Assembly (NCBI GenBank): GCA_013399305.1
Contig: VXAI01000140.1
Span: 1,870,938 to 1,934,937, forward strand
Origin: Rostratula benghalensis
Lineage: Eukaryota > Chordata > Aves > Charadriiformes > Rostratulidae
Length of the DNA: 64,000 nucleotides
Direction: 5' to 3'
Shown here piece after piece: positions 24,701-38,700 of the stretch. The stretch's first letter is position 1, and the number at the start of each line of letters is the position of its first letter. Made by a program: the position numbers and the translations under genes. The notes under the pieces were generated by a model, which did no database searches, was not told the DNA's origin, and saw nothing but the letters and a program-made list of their open reading frames with translations.

Positions 24701-27700
24701 TCTGCAGCGCTGATATCCCACCCTCTGCATGCCCAGAGGCAGCAGGGGAGGAGGAAAGCACAGGATCATCACGCAGGGAGTGTGGATGAGGGCTGACATC
24801 CCTGCCACAGCTCCAGCCCAGCCTAACCTGGCTCTCCAGTCTCTTCCCAGCAGCCACTTGACTTCGCAGTGGGACTGGGCTAGGGGCTTCTTCCATGAAT
24901 AGCAAAGCAGGCTGCGCTGAAGAGCTGGAAGGCAACAAGATGGGGAGACACAGAGGCTAGTGTAAAGCAAGGTCACAGCTTAAGTCATCAGATAGGTCTG
25001 CAGACTCAGGCAACCAAAACACTGACCCAAACTGTCTCCCCCAGATCCCCTGCTCCACAAGCTAATTAACCAAAATGGCTGGCTGCAACCCAGCATGGTG
25101 GCTTGCTCTCAGGTTCATGCATCACCAGGCAAAGCCCTTATTCCCCTTGGATTTACTGCCTGTCTCACCTGTGCTAAGATTTTCCTGTTCTCAGTGTACT
25201 CCATGCTGTATTTCACCTGGGGCAACATGGTACCCCAGCTCACCCAGCATCTGTTTTGTGATGGACTATTAGACCAGCTCAGGGCTATTTGGCTGGCTTT
25301 GACACTGGACAGACCCACAAGCAACTCAAAGCCACCAAGGGGTGGGGAGCACTCCAGCTCCCAGCCAAGGAATTAGTCATAAGGGCAGCACAGAGTTGAC
25401 AATGAAGAAAAAAGCCTATACAACTGGAGTCTCCAGAAAAGCAGAAGAATCCTTCTTTGGACAGCTTTCCAAAAGATACTTAACCAACAATGTCCATGTT
25501 CATTCTTCATACAGTCATGAGGCATTCAACTAAATTTAAGGCAAACCTATTTGTCCTCAACATCATTTTCAAGACCCAAGGCTCAAGGCTAGGTTTCCCC
25601 AGTGCTGACAAACAAAAGCATTCACTTCATGTGGCCACGAAAGGACTTAACAGCTGCTTCTGAGAAATCCAGTTACTGCCTGGAGCTCCACACAGAGAGG
25701 AAAAGTGCCATAGGTTTTATTTGCTCAAACTAACCCAATTGAATGAACTATACCATTCACATCAAGTCTTTTCCAATGGACACTGAGTAATGTGATTTCA
25801 GGAGGCATCTGCAGACCAAGACCCCATGCAGAATGAAGCCACCAGCACTTGCTTGCGTGCTCTCCTTCAGGTGCCCATGCTCTGCAAGGTGTCACACACT
25901 GTGTGTCATCCAGCCCCAAGAGTGTTCTTTGTATCCAGGTATAGCTAAGGTACAACAGATGGTTTATTACATCTCCTTTGTCTTAGGGTTTTTGCCTTCA
26001 AGCAGGACTTAACATGCACCAACACACATTTGGGACAGTGCTATTCTTCAAAGACTGCATTGAGCTTTAGGGAATATTCACATGAATGTTAATGAAACCA
26101 GAGATGTTCCTGCAAACACTCCCAGAAGAAAACAAAGATGGTTTGGGGCAAAGTGTTATAGAAAAGGACAAAAGAAGAGTTAAATCAACACAGTCACACA
26201 GATGATGTTGTAACAGATGCAAAACTGAGCACATTATCCTCTTATCCAGATTACTAACATCAGCAAGAAGAGGCAGGGACAATTACATTAAAATTTTAGG
26301 GAGTTATCACCAACCTGCTGTAGTTCTAGGTACCATTTAAGTTCCATTAAGTAGTTTAGCTCTTGCCTAATTAGTTATGTTCTGCAATAACATGCAGTAA
26401 TGTTAACAACATACCTGGCTAGGCTGAGCAGCACCCAGACCCATGGTTATGGTTGAAGCACGAGCAGGGGAAGCAGAGACCAAAGTGTGCTGCCTGCCAT
26501 AACATCTCCTCTCCTGTTTTGGATCCTCTCACAGTTGCAGGCTTACTGGCAAATCAAAGGCTTGCTGAGGCCCACAACAGGTAAAGGCAAGACACCCTTC
26601 CAGGTGGGTTATTCCAGAGTAACTGGACTCCAAGTAAAACATTCTAAGCATTTGGGCCTCTGGAGTATTGTGTTGATAGTTGATACATTCAAATTCCCAG
26701 TGACTTTAGAGTCCCTGCAGTGTTTATTGTCATAGTGTTACTCCTCCTGCTGTGGGCAGGAGAGGCACAGCGAAGGACAGCCTGGCAAGTACCATACACA
26801 GCAGCCTGTCAAGCAGAGCAGGGGGGGTGCCTGCAGTGCTCACCCACACTCCCAGAGCTTCTCTGGGCCCTACAGCCTCAAAGAAGACAGGCTCTGCTGC
26901 TGCTTTATTGCTTGCTCCCTTCTTTCATCACAGGGGGAAATGCAATACTGGAGCCAAGGCACAGAGATACTCAGAAATGTACCCAAACTTTCCACTGCAG
27001 TTTCAAGCACCAGGCCATCTCTGGTGCTCACTCATTAGTCACTAAAGCAAGAGCAATTAGGGGATAATATGGTGCCCAGAAGAACAACTAACCATAGGAA
27101 CACATTGGTTCCTTAGAGGAGCTGAAGCAACGCTTTTCAAATTAGCAGTAAACAGTGTTTTACAAAAGGAAAACCTTAGACACGTTGTCAGATGCAATAG
27201 CTTCCAAAACAGCAGCAAAGCCTGATTGCTTTCTCATGCAATAATCAAGGGAGGGAACCAGATTCCTGCAATCAGCCAATAACTTGCTGGCTGAGAAAAG
27301 CTCTGGAGGTCTGTTTGAGAGGCAAGGAGAAAAGGAGGACCCAGCTATTGCCTTGTAAGGCTTCAAAAAGCTTGGAAGATCTAGAGTAAATCCTTTCACT
27401 GAGGCTGCTGAACCAAACTAAGCTTCCTGTCTTCTCTCAAATCTGGCCACCTGACTGTTTTGGGATCACACTGGTCTTACAGATACTAACTCCAAGATGA
27501 GCAGGATCTCGAGGCTGATAGAATTGCAGTATTTCTAAGGAGGCCAAGTTTGCTCCTACTTGCAGCAGCACATACCTATAATACTGCATTCCTTTCCGTG
27601 GCTTAGCTGCACAGAGAATTTGACTTTTCAACCACTACACATTCACTTAGTACCAGTTTGGAAAGGCAAATTCTGGTTTTAGTGCACAGCTGAGAAAAGG

Positions 27701-27808
27701 TGAACTGGTGGTAGACCGTCCTGCCAGATCCTTACAAAAGGACTTCCTTCTGAAATCATCTTATCCTTAAGAAGTGGCCAGACCGGTCTGGTTTTCTAAA
27801 AGGCTGAT

Positions 27809-27894
27809 GTAGAGTCAGGAGACCATTGCTATGAAGTGTTGAAGTGTTGGGGTCTGTGCTTTCTTTGATCATAGCAATGGCCTCCTGACTCTAC
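27809..27894. repeat. 26-bp inverted repeat (hairpin), one mismatch, 34-base loop
   Basis: The left arm 27809-27834 starts GTAGAGTCAGGAG, and the right arm 27869-27894 ends CTCCTGACTCTAC. They pair over 26 positions with one mismatch (A at 27822 opposite C). The loop contains GAAGTGTT twice in tandem. This is longer and cleaner than expected by chance in intronic DNA. It could be a young inverted duplication, a small terminal-inverted-repeat element or a folded RNA. I know no named RNA here. Confidence 0.85.
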
Positions 27895-28156
27895 AGGATG
27901 GCAAACTAAGGATGTAACAAACCAGGCTCCTATTCTGAAGTACTGAAGCCAGCCACATACACTTTTTAAAGGTGGATCACTGCCTGAAAGATACAATCAG
28001 GTTTTATATCACCATTTTCTATGACCAGTGTGCTGTAGCGACAACAGCTGACTAATCCATCAGTGAATGGAAAGCTGCATTTAGAAGTATTTCATTGCCA
28101 GGTATTGTTAATATCAGAGAAACCATGAAGAATTTAAGCAAATGAGTATTTTGTGC

Positions 28157-28276
28157 ATGTGTATGAGAAGAGCATGGGCAAAACCAGCATTTTGTTTCCT
28201 GTGTGAAGAACCCCATTTGCCAACAAGACATGTTCATCCTCTTTCCCCCCATGGTTTAACTCATCCTGGTGGGTAT
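28157..28276. repeat. 120-bp direct duplication, copy 1
   Basis: These bases match 29640-29759 over 120 positions with five substitutions and no indel. Homology starts and stops sharply on both sides. The copies are 1483 bp apart, start to start. Confidence 0.93.
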
Positions 28277-29639
28277 GCAATTCACAGTTGCTAATTATAG
28301 AGCATGATGCTTACATTCTGAATATCAGAGCCAACTTTCAAGCTCATTTTCACTTTCAATCTTTGCAAAAGAATTATTCCTCTTCTTGCTCTTAAGAAGA
28401 AAAAAAAATCAGAGCTAGATCCTCATCAGGAGTAAATAACTAGCTCTGTATCAGAGGACTGTTAAGAGCTAAATGCAAAATGCAAAAATATTTTCCTTTA
28501 TCTTCTGAAATTGCTGGGCTGAAGAATACTAATATTTCCTCACACTCAGTCTAACAGGGAAATGAAACCTCACTTCTGGAATGCTGCCACAGATTCTGCA
28601 GATGATTCACATGCGCACACATGCTATTAGAAAAGTTCCTTATGTAAAATAATAATTAGCAGCAATAACAAACATCCTACCACAAAGGACTGGTGCAGCA
28701 TGAAATGGACTTTCTCAGGTTATTTTATTTTGCATCTTCTGTTGCTTCCATTACATTTTAATTAAAACTGCATCAGGAGACAAATTAACCTAGGAATAAC
28801 CTCATTAGGCATCCACAGAAGTGGCACTGGAGAGCACTGTTCAATTCAGCAGGGAGTGCAGACCTGCAGATGTTGGCTCTGTAAATCAGGTTCTGATTCA
28901 ATTCAGCACTTTTAACAGACAGTTCACCACTTGGAGAAATTGCTACTAAATTACAAGAGATCATGAAATAGATCCCACTTGTGCCGCTCCATGACCAGCA
29001 GTAAAGATGATGTATTTCTTTTCAATCTTTATAAACTATAACTGCTTAAATCATGAAAATCAGAACACATTTGTATTATGAACAGCACAGAAGGACTTAG
29101 GGATAGGCACTGGGTTAGCATACTAAGGGTGAGTATTTCTTAGGTCTGCACAAGTTACTGTACTGTTGACGTTACCCATTAACAAAGTAAAATACCACTG
29201 CAAAATTTGCTCATGCACAAATACAACCTAAGCTGTGGACCAACAAAAAAGGTTTTCCCCACCTTTGACTCTTGCATTACCTGCTTCTCTCTTCCAACAA
29301 CCCCCTCCCGCTCTGGTTTGCAAGCAGCTTAGCCAAGGGTTTATTGTGAAGTACCAGTGCTTAAGAGGTACAGAGTATTGAAGGCAAGAGTTGTTTGCAT
29401 TAAAGCAGTGGTATCCACCTTGCTGTCTGCAGAATGGGAATATCTCTTGCCCTTTTCTAAAGGAGAAAGGAAGGAGGTGCCAAGCAGGATGGAATCAGAA
29501 GTATAGAGTGTCCCCTGCACCTGTGGCCTGTTCTAGGTAGCAACAGTGAAATGTGATAATGGGGATATATAGGTGTGATCTGACACTTGTAATTAAGCAG
29601 CAATTAGTACAAGCCTTAAAACACCAACCTGTGTATCCA

Positions 29640-29759
29640 ATGTGTATGAGAAGAGCACGGGCAAAACCAGCATTTTGTTCCCTGTGTGAAGAACCCCATT
29701 TGCCAACAAGGCATGTTCACCCTCTTTCCCCCCATGGTTTAACTCATCCTGGTGGATAT
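29640..29759. repeat. 120-bp direct duplication, copy 2
   Basis: This is the partner of 28157-28276. All five differences are transitions. Neither copy has an open frame or motif that identifies a repeat family. Confidence 0.93.
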
Positions 29760-32464
29760 CAGCAACATTTGTGTCAGCACGAACTATTGACTTGGCTTGT
29801 TCTTATTAAACAAAACAGCATATAATCCCCTTTCTTAAAACTGCTAAACTCTTAGTCTCTATAATTTCTTGTAGCACTGAGTTTTATAATCTAATTATCT
29901 ACTGTGTACACAAGTGCTTGATTTTGATTCTACCAACTTTCCTTTTCCTTGTCTTCCAATACATGCAGAACCAACATTCAGATTCCTCTCTAGACGGTTA
30001 TTATTTTCTGGATTTAACTTTCTTCCAAAAAAAAGCCAAAACAAAACAAAAAACAAGTTTTGCATTAGCAAATTAATATTTAAGATAGAAATATGCACAT
30101 GAAATGGACCATTATGGAAGTATTAAAGCCACTATTCATTTAGAAGACTTTATAGTGTACTTGTCCACCTTCCCTCATTTCAGGTTCTTTTTTGTATCAT
30201 CTTCTCAGATTTAAGAAAAATACTTTTTCCTGTCAGGCATCACTGCCTATACAAAGCTGGGACCTCCTTCACTCCTAACACACATCTTATTACTTAGAAT
30301 ATATACTTAGATGGATAAAATGGTCTGCAAGCATTTATAGAAGGTAAGAATGCAAAGGGCTTACTTTATTGACAACCCCAAATAACTTCTGGAATAACAT
30401 CATCTCTACAACATAGACAGGGCTAGCTGTATAAAATATAGCCTATTGAAACTCCAGCACCACTTCTTTCCACCTCTACCCAAGAAGGAACACGAAGAGA
30501 GCAGAGCTAGAAATCCTGCAACGTGCTGAAAAGAAAAGCAAGCAGCACATAGCATAAAATATCATAATTTGCTTGCCAGTGCTTCTTACAGCAGTAACTA
30601 ACCAGCTGCCTGCTGCCCTTCACACATAACCCTTGCATGGAGGCTTACTGTAAACACAGAAGCACTGCTCAGCTTGACAGTATTCCATCTGTCCATGGAA
30701 GAGATTTTATAGGAATATATATGTGCATGAGTAAGCCAGCCAAGGGGCTCAGCTACCACAAAATCCACAGCATGCAGCACCAAGAAGGAAGGGGGGCAGG
30801 GTGGGGGGTTGTTAGGCATTAAACGAAGCAAGAAATGAAGGCTCTAGGGTAAAACTTCATGTGCTATAACCCACATTGATGCTGAATCACTGTCTGATGT
30901 TGCTTTATTTAAAAAAATAGTGTGGGATGACGAAAGTGTGCTATATTTTATACTCACACTCTGTTATTAAAGGCTTATGAGTCAGTATTTTTTGTGTTTT
31001 TACTCTGCAGCTCATCAGCTGCACACCAATGAGCTCAGTAAGTAAAAAAGCAGAGAAACGGGCAAAAAATGAGGCCTGAATTAAGACACACAGAAAACTA
31101 GTTTAAATCCAGCATGACATGCCTTACTGATATCATTTTTTTTGGTCATAGGCTTTAGAATGTTTCATCTGGACCCACGTGGTGAGGTGCAAGCCAAAGG
31201 TTACAAAAAGGAAGCAAGGAGACACTGAGAGCAGTGTGTGAACATAAAGGTGGGGACTAAGTAACCACACAGAAAATCAGAAAGAAAAACCTCCACGACG
31301 ACACTGCAGAAAACAGTCAGAAGATGGTAATAGCTGTCCAGGCAGTAGTAGTATGTCCTCCCTCATCACACAGCTATAGGAGCATCCCTGGCTCCAGGCA
31401 CTGGATCCACTCTAAGCTGTTCTCTCCCAGATAACTGCTCATCCCTACTCACCACCACCTGTTCAGTTCTTCAGTTCCAAATTGGCCATGGCAGAGTTGG
31501 GTAGGAACAAGTTGCACCCTCTCACAGCAGTAAGTCTGGCTTCTGCTCTAAGCAGAGTCCTGAGAGCACAGCAAGGAAGACAACCTCTCATTTCAACAGC
31601 ACCAGCATCCCCTTTTTTTCCTCCTCTGTTCCACCAGCCAGAGGATTCTTTGAGAATCGTTTCTCTGCTGCCTACTCCTAACAGCTTCAAAGTCAGAAAA
31701 TAAATTCAGAAGCCATAAGAGACCATGGCAATCAGGTCTCTGTATCTCATTTTCTCTTGCTGCACTTCAGTGACAGGCCTTTTGGATCCAATGAAGTCTA
31801 GGTCATTGTTTTAGCACACAGTCATGCTGTATGTCTGAGAAAAGGTTTGATGACAGTAAGAAATGTGTAGTGAAACCCCCCCGGTGAAAAGGAGAAACCT
31901 GGACTGTGCACAAATGACCACTGGTGTAGCGTGTGCCCAGAAGAAGCTGAACTACACAGTAAGAATTGAGGGCTCTGAGGGTCCTCAAGCAGTTTTGTGT
32001 AACAGGACAGATGAATCTGACGTATTACAAGGCAAATTCTCTACTTTTAGAATCACACCATGAAAAAAAAAAAAGTAAAAATCTTGCTAATAGGCTAACA
32101 AAGAAACATCCTTCATTACTGTGCAAGCTCACTGCTTAGGCCATGCAGGTAGTTCATAGAGGCTACTTTACCTAATATCCATCCCATTCAGACATGTTCA
32201 AGAGATACTGGTATTTCAGCACACAGTGCTCTGGCACATGTTGCTTACATAAGCCATCCCTGTACACTGGTAATAAAAGAGCATTCCCTGATTATTTATT
32301 TATGCAGCTCCAGGGGCATGTTTGCTCTCAGCAGTAACTATGATGAATTACATAAAAGCATCCTCAGAGTGGGAGGAACACTCATGGACAAACACGGTAC
32401 CAACATGTGGCATGATGTAAACATGTCTTTCAGGCACCAGAAGGTAAAGCTTCTACAACTTACT

Positions 32465-32748
32465 GAAAGGAGGGCATAGCTAGGTGTGGTTGGTCTCTTC
32501 TCCTAAGGAATAGGCAATAGGACAAGAAGAAACAGCCTCAAATTGTGCCAGGGGACATTTGGGATGGATATTGGGAAAAATTTCTTCACTGCAAAGGTTA
32601 TCAAGCATTGGAACAGGCTGCCCAGGGAAGTGGTGGAGAAGCTGTGGTGCTGAGGGACACGGGTTAGCTGTGGGCTTGGCAGTGTAAGGTTAATGGTTGG
32701 TCTCAATGATCTTTATGGTCCCTTCCAACCTCGAGGATTCTATGATTC
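32465..32748 (+). mobile_element. CR1 LINE 3' tail fragment
   Basis: A forward CR1 tail carries GGATATTGGGAAAAATTTCTT, GGAACAGGCTGCCCAGGGAAG (in short blocks) and GGTTGGTCTCAATGATCTTT. It ends GATTCTATGATTCCC. An internal deletion relative to the 8.1 kb copy removes part of the block after GTGGAGA. It is antisense to SHLD1. Confidence 0.9.
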
Positions 32749-35700
32749 CCAGTGCAAGCAGTGAGACTGGGTGCCAGGCAGGTGAAACATGCATTCACTT
32801 GAGAAAATCAAGCAGAAATGAAAGCCACTGCCAGCAAATCAGCATATTTAAAAGAACAAACATGGAAACAAGAGGTTTTAAAGAGACTTGAGGAGTGCCA
32901 CTTCTTATCTACACACTGTAACCTCCAAGTATCAAATTGCCTCTAAACCACAAACACTGCTCACAACCCGATGGGATGTGATAAGCTCCAGAGCACCTGA
33001 TGAAATGCGTGAAGCCAGGGTTTCCTGGGAGCCCTGCAGCACTGTCACCCAGGTTCTCTGCCTTGTGTAGAGCTGCATTTCAGACTGACGCACCTACAAT
33101 ACTTCCCCCAACACTTGAGCTAACCTGGGTGACCCACACAGGGCCATGCTATGAAATAAATCCCTTGGCAGGCTGGCACAGCACAGCTTACCATGCAATT
33201 CGCCCTTTCTCATTGTCCTGTCCAAGTCAGACATCCTTCATGATTTAAATTGGGATTTTATGCCACTGTTACAGATCTTTAGCACCCACGCATAAGTGAT
33301 GCCGCTGACAAGCGAAGACAGCAAGGCAGACTCTGCAGACAGCAGGGAACAGTGATGCTGGTTTTACACAACAAAGTTATCACAACCATTTCACAGCATG
33401 TTTCACAGCTGCTCTTATTGTATATTGTACTTCAGTATAAAATGCACGCCCTGGCCCTTATGCATACACCACTCAAGATTGCCTTGTAGCTGCTCCTCTC
33501 AACTGGCAAGTAAAACTAAATTTTCACTGAAATCGTTTCCTAGAAAAGGAAGAAAAAAAGCAGAACTCGAAATGGGACCAGTCTAACCTAGACACCCTGC
33601 AGCAGGGTCTGCAGGAGCTGGAGTCCAATCCCTTTGTGTTCACATTCTCCTCTGTGGTCTTTGACCCTCATGTCTGTGAACCTTTCAACACAAGCTACTT
33701 ACATGATTTTAAAGCTAAAAATACATCCTAGAGGTTTTGGTTTTTTCTTTAAAAAAAAAAAAAAAGGGAAAACAAACCTTTTTCTCCACAGTAGCAGAAA
33801 GTGAACTTCTTTCTTCGTTCTCAATGTTTCAAACAGAACACTCACTGCTCAGACATAGATTGAAATCCGGTTTCATATTATTTGTTTCAGACACATACCA
33901 GCACCAAAAACTGGACCAGACTTTTACAGGCACCCAGTGCTGCGATAGAAGTGGGAGTGCTTGTGGATTTCACATCAGAAAGAAGAGATGAAGGGAAGCA
34001 GACACTCAGTATGCTGTGGGGAGGGGGGCAGCTCCTCGTCCTACACAAGAGTAGACTTGGAAGGACATGTCCAGATCTTCTCTCAGGTGTCACAGCCTCT
34101 GTCCATCAGATCATGGGGAAATCCTGTCGCAGCTTTGGTGCTGCAGAGAAGGACCAGTTTATGAAACCCTCTCCTACAGGTCAGTGAATACAGATTCTCA
34201 AGCTGGGAAACAGCCCAGCAGAGAAGCAAAGTCTGTCTCCTTGCAGCACGGCCTTTCTCCAGACTCTGCAATGAAGTCTGTAAGAAAAAAAATTATGATG
34301 GTGTCCTCTTACTGCACAGAGGTGCTACCCAAAGACACTGCTACATCAGGAGAGCAGATGATATTTTCCCAACCCTCTGTGCTTTGCTTGGTGAAATGAT
34401 TTTGGGATACCTGGATCTAAACATGAAGACACTAATCAAGTCACTTTCCAATGATGAGAAGTACAGCTATGGAAAGTAATCTAGGAATTCTGAATATAAA
34501 AAACATAACTTGTCTGAAAAAGAGGAAACTTAGTGCGGTTCAAATGGTAAGCCAAGGTATCAGGTAAAGATGGATTGCTGCCCAGCTCCCACACTCATGT
34601 AGAATATTCTTTCCATCACCGCCATTGCTATCCATCTTCCCATACCCTTCCAGCCCCACAGTTACATCAGTGATTGTTCCTAGAGCTTCTCAGCTTTGAA
34701 AAAATGACAAAATTAATCAAACACTATTACCTAGACATCAAACAACAAATTGATTTTGCACAGGCTTCCTGGCCCTTCCCTCTGCCGCAGAGAGACTTTA
34801 GTTTCCTGTTTCCCTTTCCTGCATCCTGCACTTCCATTCAATGCTTATCCTTTCTGTTGGCACTTCAGTACCCTTGCACAGAGCCACAATATTGCTGAAG
34901 GGAGCAGAGTCAGGCAGTGAAGCAGCTGAGGATCTCTGCACGAGCAGCCTGGGCTTTTGGTCCCAGTCATGTGCAGGAAATGACACCCGCTGCTTGCTCA
35001 AACCTAGCACCTGACTGAGAAGTAAATGGTAAAAGCAGTCCCTGGGCAAGACCAAGACAATGAGGCAAACCAAGACACTTTAAGAATCTAACAGAACTTG
35101 AAGAATTGATACTACAGCTTTGGACTAAAATAACTGCCAGAGGAAATAAGAATTTCCAACCCCTGGCTCTGACAAGCTCATGTTGTGGCATGGCAGGCTT
35201 TACTGCTTTAGAGCATTTGGTAAAGCCCTTGCAGCCATACACAGAAGCATGGAAGAACACCCAAACCAGTGGTATCATGGGCATTAATACATTCTGGAGT
35301 CATGCTCTTTAAGGACTAAACAAGGAATGATACTTAATTGCTAACATAGTGTTCTAGGCCATAGCTTCCATGCTGGTTTCCTAAGAGACACACCAGATGC
35401 CACACAGACCTGTTAACATGGGCTTTTCCTGAAGATTACAGAGCCCAACTAAAGACAATTTATAGACAAATTTGTTTCAGACAGGAGCTCAGTGTAGTGA
35501 CAGCAGCCATCTTGAGTGGACCTTTGTCCACTCAGTACTTCAGTAAGCACCCTGCTACCTACAGCAGCATCCAGTTGCTCCAGGACAGATCCACTTCCAC
35601 CGATGACTCTGAGGGGTGAGGAACAGAGCTAATGTTTTAGAAAAACTAATCAGGGCTACAAAAGATGCTTCAAGCAGAGAAGACACTTCACACTATATAC

Positions 35701-38700
35701 ACAGCAAAAGATATTTACAGAATAGGGAAGCCCAGGGAAGCACCCATTAAGGTGCAACCCAAAGCAAGGATCAGCTTTTCAGCCATGTCTGCCCTGTATT
35801 TTAACCTTTACAGAGCCAGTAGCCAAAGACACCTCCACATCAACCTGGTATCAGTCTGTATCTTGGTCAGTAAGAATTCTTGAGGTCTTCTTGTACTACC
35901 TTAGAAGTTCTTATTTGTCCCCATAATATTTAATGGCATCGTGGTGGTTACAAATGATGGCTGAAAGGCAAAGGCTTTAAGAGTCTGAACTTGTCTATCA
36001 TTCCTCTATAAAATACATATTTGAATGGTTTCTGCTCCAAATCTATCATTTTCTGTCTCAAAGGAGTCCACACCTGCACTTTGGACGATGGAAAATGATT
36101 TATAAGGAGTTGAATGCAGTCTTGTTCTCTGTCACTTATTTACAGGATTTAATTCCTCCTTATTTAAACAGCTAACGTTCACTGGCCTGGTTGAGATAAA
36201 ACAGCATTGGCATGAGTATTTACAAAACTGCCTCACAGCCTCTTGAGGAACAATTGCTATAATGACATTACTGCATCTTGAATTAAATTAGGTCACAGCA
36301 ATGGACAAACACTGATAGCTACGATGAGAGAAATAAAAGCCCAGATTGGAATGACAGTTCAGATAAAGATAAGGCAGAAACGGTCCCCAGGGACTCTTGG
36401 AATAGTCAGGGCAAGAGGAGATTAAAAGATCCCAGTCCCGGGGGGGGCACAGCTCTGCCCACCTATTACAGGTCCCACTGCCTGGCAACAATGTGGCTGA
36501 GAGCATGGCTGTGTGCCCCTCTCACACCAGACAACTGGTAAAATATAAATGAGATCTAAAATAGTTTTAAAAAATCCATTTTGTTTGCATATGCCGTGTG
36601 TGCTCTTTCTCGAGCTGTATGACATTCCACAGCTAACAGCCAGACTGCTGTCGTCAGCTGAAAGTAAAGCATTCACAGTCGGTCATCTCCAGTAGATGGA
36701 GCTTTAAGAGAAGCTACAAATGCATTCGTTGTAGTAGTGAAATCAGCTATATGGCACCTTGAAATTAGGTATGAGCTTTTGTGCAGCCTCCTTTTTGAAA
36801 TGAATACTAATGATGGTTTGTCACTACAACGTTTTATATGGATACGCAGATTCCCCTACACACAGTAAATCCCTGCACTGGCTACTGAAGCAGGATCACA
36901 TTTATTCTGCTGAACCTGACTCACAGGCCTCCCTGAGCTTTTTAAATCACTAAACCATGTTTTCACATTTCAGTTTAGCTATTTCAAGTCTAAGCCAAAC
37001 CCTTGAGCCTTATAAGCAGGAATGACTGGAAAACCACCTTGGAAAATACAAGGACTACAGGCACAGCAAACATCACAGGCAGATGCAGAGCAAACATTTT
37101 ATTGAAAACTGTGCCAGCAGGGTTTTGAAAGTAAAGCCAATAAAAATGATGAAGTTTCCTGAAATGAAAGTCCAGCAGCAACAGTTGATTTAGGGATCAG
37201 TTGAAGGCTCAATAAGCAGCACAGCATGGGAGGACAGCATTTAGGACTTTCAGTCTTTAATTACAGGCTGACAGAGTAAATATTTTCATGCTGTTTCAAG
37301 GACCATCTACTGAAAGGTCTGTATACCTTCTGAAACTGCATTACCCCAATGGGGCATTATCCATGGCAGGTAAGTGGTTGAATGCAGACAATGGAGACAT
37401 GGGGGAAAAAACAGCACCACAATTTAGCACAGCATAGGAGACAAGGCAGTGAAAATGCAAAAGCAAGAAATATTACAAGGGAAGAAAAAAAGAGAACAAA
37501 GCATGTGAACAGACCGCAGTGAACAAAAATACCAGGAAGAGTGAAAGACAGCTTTGACATACCTGCAAGGATCCTAGCATTGTACTACCAGGTAGTAAGA
37601 GATCTTTCAAGAGAGCACCTTTTTGAGAGCATAGGTTCAGTGCCCAGCAAGGAAAGACTTCCTTTCCTCTTATACAGGTACCAAACTGGGGAGAAAAAGA
37701 GATTAAAAAAACAAAATCCAGGAAAACAATGCACAAAGCAAGGAGACTGCTCTCAGCTGTGTCACAGACACTGCACTGTGCATGATTTTGTCCTCACATC
37801 TCTAGAAGATCATGGACAAGCTGGAAGGGACACACAAAAGGATAGTCTAAAACTGCCTATAAAGTCTTGGAATGGCTTTTCTTTGAGATAAAAATAAAAT
37901 GCACCATGTATCTTTAGCCTGGAAAAAATAAAACAAGGTAAATGTGGAGGATGTCTGTAAGACCACAAATAGCTTGGAGGAAGAAACAACAGTGATCATA
38001 CACTGTTTCTTGGCCTGCAGGAACTCAGGGGGATCAAAGGAAACCAAAGATGCAAAACAGAGACAGTGGATCCCTACAGTCCCACTCCCACATCAAGAGA
38101 GAAAGAGAGGTCCAGAAGAAGTTAGACAAATTCCTGGAAGGACCATTCATCAGGAGCTAATGAAACAGTGATATGCCATAGGTGGCTCCTACACCAGAAG
38201 TCCTGGAATCTAAATGCTTGCAAGGGTGGGATCATTTCTGCTTGTAATGCTCTTAAATATCACTGGTACCTGCTGCTGAAGACAAACTACCAACTTTGGG
38301 CACCCTCATACTACCCTGTCCTGTGTTTTCTTCCTTGGAGATGCTTCCTGTTGTATTGTGTGTCAATAAAGAACTGACAAAACTTCTTAAATCCTCATTT
38401 GCATGAGGCCTTGTCAATCAGACTCTGACACACATTTTTTGCACACATGAAAACAAAAGCCTCACTAAAAATCTTATCAATATAAGGGATCAGCAACATA
38501 GATTCGGTTAGTGAGCCTGGCTACCTCTAGCACATCTAGCAACTCGGTATCCAGGCTCTAGATCACATAGTGCACTACAACAACTCCACTTCATGTTCAC
38601 AAGGTACAGACTTTACTTTTGAAATGGAAAATAACCAAAAGAGTTATAAGCTACATCAGAAACACATCTTTTTTTCTCAATAGTGACGGGGACAAATGTG

